A DNA stretch of 64,000 nt from Clostridia bacterium (GTDB lineage: Bacteria > Bacillota > Clostridia > Oscillospirales > Acutalibacteraceae): positions 1 through 64,000 of the forward strand of contig JAFYLD010000012.1 in assembly GCA_017537245.1 (NCBI GenBank). The letters are read 5' to 3'. Position numbers and translations under genes: made by a program. Of this stretch, positions 53,763 to 61,069 are shown one piece after another (position 1 is the stretch's first letter; each line of letters begins with the position of its first letter). The notes under the pieces were generated by a model. It made no database searches. It was not told where the DNA came from and saw only the letters and a list, made by a program, of their open reading frames with translations.

Positions 53763-54077
53763 TTAATTTTTATCAAAAGCGTTAAGCTTTAACATTGGTT
53801 CTGTAGATGGTTCTGTTCTTGTGATAACGTGACTTGCAACTACACCGGACACGCCTTCTGCCGCTTGTTTTGCAGCGGCCATAGCAGCCTCTACCGCATC
53901 AACCGAACCGCGGAATTTGATAGCAACAATTAGCGGAACTTCTAATGCATCGGCATTGCCGGGCTTGTTTTTGTCAAAGTTTTCAACAGTTACGTCTGCC
54001 GCTTTGCAACCTGCATCGCAAGCAACGAACGCTGCCACAAGACCAAAAACCTCTAATATACCTGTTGCATTACCCAT
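53763..54077 (-). CDS. Atypical BMC-domain shell protein with loop insertion
   Basis: The 104-residue BMC protein starts NATGILEVFGLVAAFVACDAGCKAADV. Where other tiles have a short KIGSG-type turn, it has a longer loop (FDKNKPGNADALEVPLIVAIKF) that lengthens the segment by about ten residues, and it ends with an extra MLKLNAFDKN tail. Two nearby cysteines (20 and 24) sit on the first helix. It is a minor, specialised tile; its place right after the dehydrogenase gene may be relevant. Confidence 0.85.
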   Translation of the reverse strand: MGNATGILEVFGLVAAFVACDAGCKAADVTVENFDKNKPGNADALEVPLIVAIKFRGSVDAVEAAMAAAKQAAEGVSGVVASHVITRTEPSTEPMLKLNAFDKN

Positions 54078-54088
54078 AAGTTTTCTCC

Positions 54089-55288
54089 TTATTTATTAAC
54101 AACAGCGATTTTAAGACCTTCCATCTTGAGGTTTGTCTTAAATGCCTCGTCAATATCGTCAAGAGAATATTTGTGAGTAATAAGCTTTTCAATCGGAAGA
54201 CCGATACCCTTTGCGCGCTTTAAGAAATCGAACGTGGTAGCGTAATCACGAAGAGTGTATACCCAAGAACCAACGGTTGTGATTTCTTTTGAGCAGATAT
54301 CAAAGTGTGGGTTGATGGTAGCGTCGCCACCATTGATAAAGAAGCCAAGTTCGCAAAGTCCACCGCCGTTACGGATGAACTTGTAGATATTGCTGTGAGC
54401 TACAGGTGAACCTGTGCACTGGAATGCAAAGTCGGCATAGTAGCCGCCAAACGCATCTTTAACACCATCAGCAAGAGCTTCTGCGCCGCTGTAGTTTTTA
54501 AAGTTAACTACTGCGTTCGCGCCCATTTCTTTTGCAAAGTTAAGACGCTTGTCTTCGCCGTCAACCGCAACGATATTTTCAATACCCATTGTGCGAAGAA
54601 CTGCAATACAGATAAGACCGATAGGTCCGCAGCCTTGTACTACAACGCGGCTATTGAAACGAAGAATGCCTGTTGTCTTTGCGCGTTCTACTGCGTGAAT
54701 AAGAACTGCGCATGGCTCGATAAGAATTCTTGAATCAAGGTCGAGGTCGCTTACGTTAAATATTGTTGAACCACCACGAACCAAGATATAATCACTAAAC
54801 CAACCGTTTAGATGAACGTCGTCATCAGGAAGAAGACCATAAACGTCTGCGCCGCCAACGTTTTGTTTGTTAAGGTCGTACATTGTGATATCTGGGTTAT
54901 CCTTAAATATCATACAAGTAACAACCTTGTCGCCAACGTTAAGTGGCTTACCTGCTGAGTCAACTTTTACATTTTTACCCATTTTTACGATTTCGCCGGT
55001 ACCTTCGTGACCAAGCGCTACCGGAATAAGACCGAATGGGTCGCGTTTATATTCGTGAGCATCAGTACCGCAAACACCACAGCCTTCAACCTTAACCAAG
55101 ATATCATCGTCGCCAACTACCGGCATTGGATATTCCTTGATTTCGATTTTTTCAAGACCTGTGAGCATTGCAACGCGTGCTGTAGCTGGGATTGCACCGC
55201 TTGCTGCAGGAGCCGGTGTGCTGATTCCGTTCATGCTATCAAGCACTTGACGTACTATTTGCTCTAAATTGGAAGAATTAATTTCCAT
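54089..55288 (-). CDS. Zinc-dependent alcohol dehydrogenase with N-terminal encapsulation peptide
   Basis: Residues 1-18 (SSNLEQIVRQVLDSM) form an amphipathic helix, then a Pro/Ala linker leads to a medium-chain dehydrogenase. Visible are the catalytic-zinc region GCGVCGTDAHEY, LGHEGTGEIV and the Rossmann glycines VVQGCGPIGLICI. The four-Cys structural zinc loop is not present. In the compartment it would reduce propionaldehyde to propanol, or lactaldehyde to propanediol, recycling NADH. It replaces the iron-type PduQ common elsewhere. The start overlaps the preceding stop (TAATG). Confidence 0.92.
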   Translation of the reverse strand: MEINSSNLEQIVRQVLDSMNGISTPAPAASGAIPATARVAMLTGLEKIEIKEYPMPVVGDDDILVKVEGCGVCGTDAHEYKRDPFGLIPVALGHEGTGEIVKMGKNVKVDSAGKPLNVGDKVVTCMIFKDNPDITMYDLNKQNVGGADVYGLLPDDDVHLNGWFSDYILVRGGSTIFNVSDLDLDSRILIEPCAVLIHAVERAKTTGILRFNSRVVVQGCGPIGLICIAVLRTMGIENIVAVDGEDKRLNFAKEMGANAVVNFKNYSGAEALADGVKDAFGGYYADFAFQCTGSPVAHSNIYKFIRNGGGLCELGFFINGGDATINPHFDICSKEITTVGSWVYTLRDYATTFDFLKRAKGIGLPIEKLITHKYSLDDIDEAFKTNLKMEGLKIAVVNK

Positions 55289-55767
55289 TATAGATACTTT
55301 CCTTTCTCGAAAATCTCTTTACCGTAGGCCGCAAGTGCGCTATCTTGCGCTTCACTGCCGCCGCTTATACCTAAACCACCGATTATTTCACCATCGGCAT
55401 TTATTAGTGGCTCACCGCCACCAAAAATCACAATCTTACCGTTATTGGTAAATTGTATTCCATATAGCGAGCCGCCCGGTTGGGCGAGTGGTTTTAGCGT
55501 ACTTGTCGACATTTTAAGTGCTACCACCGTAAATGCCTTTTGCACCGCTACGTCATAGCTTGCAATGTAGGAGTCATCCATACATTGGACTAAAACAGGA
55601 TGTCCTGCTCTGCCCGATATAGCCACAACCGCTTTAACACCCATACTTGCCGCCTTTGCTTTTACTTTTTCAGCAAGCGAAAGCGCAATATCAAGTGTCA
55701 TATCATGCGGCGCTTTTATCTCACGTACCACCTTATCTACGATGGCTTGCAGAGCCTGTTCGTTCAT
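55288..55767 (-). CDS. GlcG/HbpS-domain protein (PduO C-terminal type) with N-terminal helix
   Basis: The 159-residue protein carries the DUF336 domain: TLDIALSLAEKVKAKAASMG, VVAISGRAGHPVLVQCMDDS, and the late GGGEPLINADGEIIGGLGISGG. The same domain forms the C-terminus of PduO, where it can bind haem or cobalamin. The PduO adenosyltransferase domain is missing, which fits a B12-independent locus. Residues 3-17 (EQALQAIVDKVVREI) look like another encapsulation helix. Biochemical role is unknown. Confidence 0.88.
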   Translation of the reverse strand: MNEQALQAIVDKVVREIKAPHDMTLDIALSLAEKVKAKAASMGVKAVVAISGRAGHPVLVQCMDDSYIASYDVAVQKAFTVVALKMSTSTLKPLAQPGGSLYGIQFTNNGKIVIFGGGEPLINADGEIIGGLGISGGSEAQDSALAAYGKEIFEKGKYL

Positions 55768-55769
55768 AA

Positions 55770-56564
55770 TTATTTACCAAGCTGAGCGAGTACGCGCTTT
55801 GTGATTTCAGCAACCATGTCTGCGTCGCCCTTACCACATGTGCAGTTGCCACCGCAACCATGGCAGCTAGGCTGACCTGCTTTTGCATTTGGGCAAAGGT
55901 CTGCTGGGTGCTTACCCTTAAGGCCAAACTGACGACGGATTTCATATAGACGCTGTACTTGTGACTCAGAAAGCTCTTTAGCGCCGCCAAGTTGCTTAGA
56001 GATGTAAAGAAGTTTTGCATAGAACTCTACTGATTCCATCTTGTGGTATGCGTTAAGAAGTGAATCAGAGAATGTAAGAGCGCCGTGGTTTTCAAGAAGA
56101 ACTGCGTCAAATGACTGCAAGTACTTTGAAACTGCATCTGGAATTTCTTCGGTAGAAGGTGTGCCGTATTCAGCGATTGGCACACAACCGAGAGCGATAA
56201 CTGCTTCTGGCATAATTGGTTGTGTTAGCGGAATACCAGCGATAGCAAAGCCTGTTGCATACATTGGGTGAGCGTGAACTACTGAGTTAACGTCAGGACG
56301 CTCTTTGTATACACGCATGTGCATTTTGATTTCACTAGAAGGCTTAAAGCCCTTGTTAGCCTGAATAACGTTACCGTTGCGGTCAACCTTACAAATGAAT
56401 TCAGGAGTCATAAAGCCCTTACTAACACCTGTTGGTGTGCAGAGGAATTCGTTATCGTTAAGCTTTACTGAAATGTTACCATCGTTTGCAGCAACCATTC
56501 CCTTGTCATAAATACGCTTACCGATTTCGCATATTTGTTTTTTAATTTCGTACTCGTTTACCAT
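55770..56564 (-). CDS. Class II aldolase, L-fuculose-phosphate type, with C-terminal encapsulation peptide
   Basis: The core (about 1-215) is a class II aldolase/adducin domain: AANDGNISVKL, KPSSEIKMHMRVY (catalytic Glu region), SVVHAHPMYATGFA (zinc His pair) and the late LLENHGAL. It would split fuculose or rhamnulose 1-phosphate into DHAP and lactaldehyde. A cysteine-rich linker with Cys 224, 234, 237, 241 and 243 follows, then a terminal amphipathic helix DADMVAEITKRVLAQLGK. A C-terminal encapsulation tag on this aldolase is known from other BMC loci; the five-Cys linker could bind a metal or Fe-S cluster, which is inference. It has its own promoter. Confidence 0.93.
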   Translation of the reverse strand: MVNEYEIKKQICEIGKRIYDKGMVAANDGNISVKLNDNEFLCTPTGVSKGFMTPEFICKVDRNGNVIQANKGFKPSSEIKMHMRVYKERPDVNSVVHAHPMYATGFAIAGIPLTQPIMPEAVIALGCVPIAEYGTPSTEEIPDAVSKYLQSFDAVLLENHGALTFSDSLLNAYHKMESVEFYAKLLYISKQLGGAKELSESQVQRLYEIRRQFGLKGKHPADLCPNAKAGQPSCHGCGGNCTCGKGDADMVAEITKRVLAQLGK

Positions 56565-56608
56565 GATAATTTCTCCTTATTTTGAAAAATTGATTTTTTT
56601 GCATTATG

Positions 56609-56637
56609 ATAATACCACACAAAAGCGGTAAAGTCAA
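56609..56637 (-). promoter_or_regulatory. Internal promoter for aldolase and downstream shell genes
   Basis: TTGACT and TATTAT are 17 bases apart on the minus strand. The spacer contains TTTTGTGTGGT (positions 56614-56624), the same 11-mer found in the dehydratase promoter, so both are likely controlled by one regulator. Confidence 0.8.
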
Positions 56638-56669
56638 CATAAAAAAGACTATTTTTTTGGTTTTCGTCG

Positions 56670-57107
56670 TTATTTTTGTGGTTTTTTGTGGTTTTTAAGG
56701 TGTTCTAATATTTGATTTATGCCTTTTCCTGTTTTAGAGTCCACTTTATAAACCGTTTCGCACCCCGAAAGCCGCAACCAACCCTCGGCTTTGGTGGGGT
56801 CTGCCTTTTCACACTTGGTTACAATACCTATTACCTCACGATTTACCATACAAGTAATGTTTGGTGGAAAGAGTGAATACTGTTCGTCGGCCGCTATCAA
56901 TAGCGCTACAACGTCAGCCTCATAAGCGTATAAGCAAAGCGCTGCGCCCAAATCGTGATTTTCGGCATATTCACCTGGTGTGTCGATTAAAAAATCGCCA
57001 TAGTCTATCGACTGTGTTTTTTGGTAGTGGGTTTTTTCACCTTTAAGCGCTTGAGTAAGTGTTGTTTTGCCTACCCCGCTGCGCCCCATTAAAATTAACT
57101 TTTTCAT
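56670..57107 (-). CDS. EutP/PduV-family GTPase
   Basis: The 145-residue Ras-like protein has P-loop GRSGVGKT (8-15), switch region DTPGEYAE and the late base-specificity motif VTKCEKAD. EutP/PduV proteins attach to or act on microcompartments, with proposed roles in positioning or acetate kinase activity. The start overlaps the previous stop (TAATG). The C-terminus is basic. Confidence 0.9.
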   Translation of the reverse strand: MKKLILMGRSGVGKTTLTQALKGEKTHYQKTQSIDYGDFLIDTPGEYAENHDLGAALCLYAYEADVVALLIAADEQYSLFPPNITCMVNREVIGIVTKCEKADPTKAEGWLRLSGCETVYKVDSKTGKGINQILEHLKNHKKPQK

Positions 57108-57466
57108 TAGGTCTTGGTCACTTCGCAAACCGTAAAGCCGAGTTTGTTTTGAACGTAGTCTGTAATAGCTAGAAGTGATGCCTCAACCTCTGACACGGTA
57201 CCTGTTAAAATCACCGTACCGCTAAATCTATCTACAAACCCTAGTTCAGCGCCCGAAGCTTTAATCGCTATGTCGCCTGCTATAATCGCCGTTTCACTTG
57301 GTGATACGGTAACTATACCGATAGCTCCCTTGTGGTCTGACGCAGGATCAAGTCCCAATTTCTTATAGAGTATATCATCGGGATTAGCGATTATGTGCGC
57401 TAACGTTATTTGTTTACCTGGGACAAGTTCTTGTATGATACGTGTCTTTTCGTTATCAAACTGCAT
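57107..57466 (-). CDS. Circularly permuted BMC shell protein, PduU/EutS-like
   Basis: The 119-residue protein has the N-terminal extension RIIQELVPGKQITLAHIIANP that forms the six-stranded barrel over the pore in PduU/EutS, followed by the permuted BMC fold (GAIGIVTVSPSETAIIAGDIA, FSGTVILTGTVSEVEASL). The shell tile likely closes a pore. It lies between the activase and the GTPase genes with good ribosome site GGAGGT. Confidence 0.92.
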   Translation of the reverse strand: MQFDNEKTRIIQELVPGKQITLAHIIANPDDILYKKLGLDPASDHKGAIGIVTVSPSETAIIAGDIAIKASGAELGFVDRFSGTVILTGTVSEVEASLLAITDYVQNKLGFTVCEVTKT

Positions 57467-57470
57467 ATCG

Positions 57471-58259
57471 CTAACCTCCTATATACGTCTTTAGTCCAAA
57501 CTGTTCGGCAGTTTGTTTTAGAACTTCCATTAGTTCGTTTGTTGGGGATTTTATATCGCCCATTTTATATTCACGGGCAAGTCCCGTGTATTTATCACGT
57601 CCCATACTGTGATACGGCAGCAAGTGTATCTCATCTACGTTTGGTAGGCTTGATGCAAACGCCGCTATCTCGGCAATCTCGGCCACCGTATCATTAAATG
57701 TCGGTATAACCGGCACGCGAATAATTAGTTTGTTTGCTTTGCTTGCTATCAATTTTGCATTTTCGAGTATTCTCTCATTTGGTTGTGAGGTAAACTCTTT
57801 ATGCTTTTCTGAATTTATGTGCTTAATGTCCATAAGCACCGTGTCTAAATAAGGTAGGAATCTTTCAATTACGTCCGCATTTGCAAAGCCCGTTGTTTCG
57901 ATCGCGGTATTTATTCCGCTTTCTTTACAAGCTTTAAGCAACGCCACCGCAAAGTCGGGTTGCAAAAGGCTTTCGCCACCAGAGAGTGTAACTCCACCGC
58001 CCGAGCGATTATAGTAAGGTCGGTCTTGTGTGACCTCGCTTAGTACCTCGGCAACCGTCACGTCGCGTCCCATAACCTTTGGTTTGCCGTTTTGCATCAT
58101 TGTTTCAATCTCGTAGGATTGCGACTCCGGATTGCAACACCATCGGCAACGCAGCGCACAACCTTTTAAAAAGACTATTGTGCGAATACCGGGACCATCG
58201 TGGGTGGAAAAACGCTGTATATCAAAGATTCTACCTCGTACCGCGAGGTTGTCCATCAT
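57471..58259 (-). CDS. Glycyl-radical enzyme activase (radical SAM)
   Basis: The 262-residue enzyme installs the glycyl radical on the adjacent dehydratase. The radical SAM motif is CALRCRWC (Cys34, 38, 41), and GGGVTLSGGES is the SAM glycine motif. The N-terminal RFSTHDGPGIRT is typical of the family. Most activases of non-PFL glycyl-radical enzymes carry an eight-Cys ferredoxin insertion after the first motif; none is visible here, so it resembles the short PFL-type activase. Its start overlaps the dehydratase stop (TAATG), which also supplies the GGAGG site. Confidence 0.94.
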   Translation of the reverse strand: MMDNLAVRGRIFDIQRFSTHDGPGIRTIVFLKGCALRCRWCCNPESQSYEIETMMQNGKPKVMGRDVTVAEVLSEVTQDRPYYNRSGGGVTLSGGESLLQPDFAVALLKACKESGINTAIETTGFANADVIERFLPYLDTVLMDIKHINSEKHKEFTSQPNERILENAKLIASKANKLIIRVPVIPTFNDTVAEIAEIAAFASSLPNVDEIHLLPYHSMGRDKYTGLAREYKMGDIKSPTNELMEVLKQTAEQFGLKTYIGG

Positions 58260-60787
58260 TAGAAACCTCCCTGCTCGGTACGAGCGATGATATCATCTTG
58301 TAGTGAACGTGAAAGCGTGGTAAATAGCGCACTATAACCCGCAACACGCACAACCAAAGATTTATATTTATCGGGGTTTTGCTGGGCATCACGCAAAGTC
58401 TCGCGACTTACTACGTTAAACTGCATGTGCATACCCTTTTGATCAAAGAAGCCACGAACAAGTGCCACAAAGCTTTCAAGTCCGCTAGGACCCGCAAGTG
58501 CGCTTGGGTGGAACTTCATATTAAATAGAGTACCATTAGACGCTATATAGTGGTCTAGTTTTGCTACCGAGTTTGCCGATGCGGTAGGACCTTTTATATC
58601 TCTGCCCGCCGCAGGACCAACACCGTCCGCGATTGGTGTAAAGGCTAGTCGACCATCTGGAGTAGCGCCTGTTTGTGCGCCCAACGGCACGTTAGCCGAT
58701 ACAGGATAAAGACCTGCTTGGAACATACCACCACGTGGGTTTTTGTACTGTTCGAGCGGCTTTGTGTAAGTATAAGCAACGTCACGAGCAAAAGCGTCAA
58801 CGTCAGCAAGGTCATTGCCGTATTTTGGCAATTCGTTGATTTGCTCTAAAAGTTCGCTATAGCGTTTCTTGTCTTCGTCAGATAGAGGATTTTTAGCAAC
58901 CGCAAGATAAATAGATTTAATATCTTCTGCGGTAAGCTTTTTACCATCAGCTACCAATTTTTCGGCAACCGTTCTTGTAAGTTTTTCGGCAGATGCCGCA
59001 TCCATATCAACACCAAAGTTGTTATCAAGAGCTCGCTTTAATTCGCAAAGTTTTATCACCTTTTTATCATAAACGAGCGTCTTAACAGCAAGTAGCGCGT
59101 CGGTCATATTTGCTATACCAAAGCCTTGCGGACCGGTAAAGTTATAAACCGCGCCACCCTCTTGCAAACTCTTGCCTCGACCAATGCAATCTTCTATCAT
59201 GCAGGACTGGAAAGGTAGTGGACAACGTCTTGCGTGGGCAAGGTCGATTGCGTTATCGGCATTTACAAGCAATTTTATAAAGTAGTTCATTTGCGCTTTG
59301 TAAGCATCGTAGAACTTATCAAAAGTGGTGAATTCTTGTAGCTCGCCTGTTCTCGGGCCTACTTGAACACCCTTGTCAACACCGTTTGAGAAAACAAGTT
59401 CTAGTGGACGAAGCATATTAAAGAACGCCGCATCGTGCCAACCATCAGTTTTGGCGGGAGCTTGTGGCTCAACGCAACCAATGATGTTGTAGTTTCTAGC
59501 GTCCTCAAGCGTAACGCCGCGACTCATAAGAGAAGGAATAATGACTTCATCGTTATAGTAAGCCGGCAAACCTACGCCTGTTCTCGTTACCTCTGCCGCA
59601 CGGAGCAAAAACTCGTGTGGACTGCCGTTCCAAACTCGAACCGAGAAGGAAGGCATTGGTAACATTACGTGGAGCGTTGCGTTAATGCACATAAATGATA
59701 CGTCGTTTGTAGCGTCGTTACCGTACTTATCTTGACCGCCTGCAATAAGGTTTTGGAACAAACTGTAACCTGCAAAACCCTCGGCAGACGCCGCGTCACG
59801 AACTTTGTTAAGGTCGTTTAGTTTTACCCAAATGCAGTCGATAAGTTCTTGCGCAAACTCACGCGTTATCTTGCCGGAGTTTAAATCCTTTTCAAAATAA
59901 GGATTCATATATTGGTCAAATCTACCCGGTGAAATTGAGTGTCCGCTCGACTCAACCTGTAAAAGCATTTGTACAAACCAGAAAGACTGACAAGCTTCGT
60001 AAAAGTTCTCGGCGCCGTAACGAGGAACTCTAGCGCAGTTTGCTGCGATTTTTAAAAGTTCTTCTTTTCTATTTGCGTCTAGTTCGCTCGCTGCCATCTC
60101 TTTTGCAAGAGTCGCATATCTGTCAGCGTAATTTATAACCGCATCGCAACTGATTATTACCGCTTGTAAAAACGCGCTACGTGAAGCGTAGTCGGCGTCG
60201 GCAACGTCAAGAGCCGCTAGAGCCGCATTAGCTTCAGCAATTATTCCCTTGTAGCCCTTTTCGAGCACCTTACCATAATCAACGGTAAAATGGCCAATAC
60301 CATTATAAAAATAGTTACCAACGGTAAATATATTGTGTTCGATAGCGGTTAGCGCCTCAGGTGACATAAAAGCGGTTGCTAGTTCACTTGTGGTTTTTCC
60401 CTTCCAATAAGGGTAAACCTCGCGGAGTTTTGCTTTTGTTTCTTCCGATATATAAAAAGGATCGGCACTACGAGTCGCTACTGTATCAAATTCGGCTTCT
60501 AACCATTCGTAAGAATATTCAGGGAACACCTGACAACCACGCGGAGCTTTTGAATTACTACCAACAATCAACTCCTCGGGACGAATGGTAATCGGTAAAT
60601 GCTCAAGAATATGAGCAAAAGCCTTTGCGCGTCGCAAAACGATAGGTTGTCCTTCGGTTTGTTTGTAGCTTTCTGTTATAAGCACAGCGCGGTCAGCCTC
60701 TATCTCGGGCATCTTTGCGTAAAGATGATCGATAAGTCGCTGAATTCGCGGTGATTTTTCTATATTTTTTGTATATGTGTATGGCAT
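58259..60787 (-). CDS. Glycyl-radical propanediol (or glycerol) dehydratase
   Basis: This 842-residue glycyl-radical enzyme carries the thiyl-radical site IIGCVEPQ (Cys438, Glu440) and the glycine loop RVAGYSALF (Gly817). GCVEP with a fuculose-phosphate aldolase, PduP and PduL in the same operon points to B12-independent dehydration of S-1,2-propanediol to propionaldehyde. Choline lyase is less likely because no other choline genes are present. I start at MPYTYTKN with GAGGT 8 bases upstream; the open frame continues 59 codons into the promoter but those are not coding. No N-terminal encapsulation helix is obvious. Confidence 0.93.
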   Translation of the reverse strand: MPYTYTKNIEKSPRIQRLIDHLYAKMPEIEADRAVLITESYKQTEGQPIVLRRAKAFAHILEHLPITIRPEELIVGSNSKAPRGCQVFPEYSYEWLEAEFDTVATRSADPFYISEETKAKLREVYPYWKGKTTSELATAFMSPEALTAIEHNIFTVGNYFYNGIGHFTVDYGKVLEKGYKGIIAEANAALAALDVADADYASRSAFLQAVIISCDAVINYADRYATLAKEMAASELDANRKEELLKIAANCARVPRYGAENFYEACQSFWFVQMLLQVESSGHSISPGRFDQYMNPYFEKDLNSGKITREFAQELIDCIWVKLNDLNKVRDAASAEGFAGYSLFQNLIAGGQDKYGNDATNDVSFMCINATLHVMLPMPSFSVRVWNGSPHEFLLRAAEVTRTGVGLPAYYNDEVIIPSLMSRGVTLEDARNYNIIGCVEPQAPAKTDGWHDAAFFNMLRPLELVFSNGVDKGVQVGPRTGELQEFTTFDKFYDAYKAQMNYFIKLLVNADNAIDLAHARRCPLPFQSCMIEDCIGRGKSLQEGGAVYNFTGPQGFGIANMTDALLAVKTLVYDKKVIKLCELKRALDNNFGVDMDAASAEKLTRTVAEKLVADGKKLTAEDIKSIYLAVAKNPLSDEDKKRYSELLEQINELPKYGNDLADVDAFARDVAYTYTKPLEQYKNPRGGMFQAGLYPVSANVPLGAQTGATPDGRLAFTPIADGVGPAAGRDIKGPTASANSVAKLDHYIASNGTLFNMKFHPSALAGPSGLESFVALVRGFFDQKGMHMQFNVVSRETLRDAQQNPDKYKSLVVRVAGYSALFTTLSRSLQDDIIARTEQGGF

Positions 60788-60818
60788 AAGACAATACCTC
60801 ACTTTACTAGTTGTGTTT

Positions 60819-60847
60819 ATTATAAACCAAAACCACACAAAAGTCAA
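60819..60847 (-). promoter_or_regulatory. Main promoter of the microcompartment operon
   Basis: TTGACT and TATAAT are exactly 17 bases apart on the minus strand, about 30 bases upstream of the dehydratase start. The spacer holds TTTTGTGTGGT (positions 60832-60842), shared with the internal aldolase promoter. Confidence 0.85.
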
Positions 60848-60950
60848 CACAAAAACCAACAAAAACCAAACAAATTTAGTACAAAAAAAGATTTTTACAC
60901 CTTTTTGTTGTCTTTTTTGTGTAAAAATGTGTGGTTTTTTCACAAAAACC
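60825..60950 (-). promoter_or_regulatory. Putative operator array upstream of the dehydratase
   Basis: The region is G/T-rich on the minus strand. AAAACCACACA (60829-60839) and its exact inverse TGTGTGGTTTT (60928-60938) are 99 bases apart. CAAAAACC occurs three times (60850-60857, 60860-60867, 60943-60950), two of them 10 bases apart, and GGTTTTT-TCAC-AAAAACC forms a small palindrome at 60933-60950. Repeated elements on one DNA face suit a DeoR-type repressor with looping. The remaining bases up to 61018 hold no gene. Confidence 0.6.
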
Positions 60951-61018
60951 AAAGTTATCCACATTTTTTGTCGATAACTTTTTGCACTTTTTCATTTAAT
61001 TTTAGGACAAAAATAAAA

Positions 61019-61049
61019 AAACTCTGCTTTAAAAACTAAAGCAGAGTTT
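61019..61049 (-). terminator. Terminator after the transketolase genes
   Basis: A 13-bp stem AAACTCTGCTTTA paired with TAAAGCAGAGTTT is followed on the minus strand by a run of T residues. Confidence 0.88.
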
Positions 61050-61069
61050 AAAAATTTTTAAAATTATTC

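Noticed and set aside
60955..60963. TTATCCACA, a perfect DnaA box
   Set aside because: Only one copy is seen nearby, there is no dnaA/dnaN context and no AT-rich unwinding array; single boxes occur by chance or as DnaA titration sites.
47161..60963. Mobile-element origin of the microcompartment locus
   Set aside because: No integrase, transposase, direct repeats or tRNA-edge were found; codon use looks like the surrounding genes.
60788..60964. 59-codon hydrophobic N-terminal extension of the dehydratase frame
   Set aside because: It overlaps the main promoter and the operator repeats, has no ribosome site, and homologues start at the internal Met.
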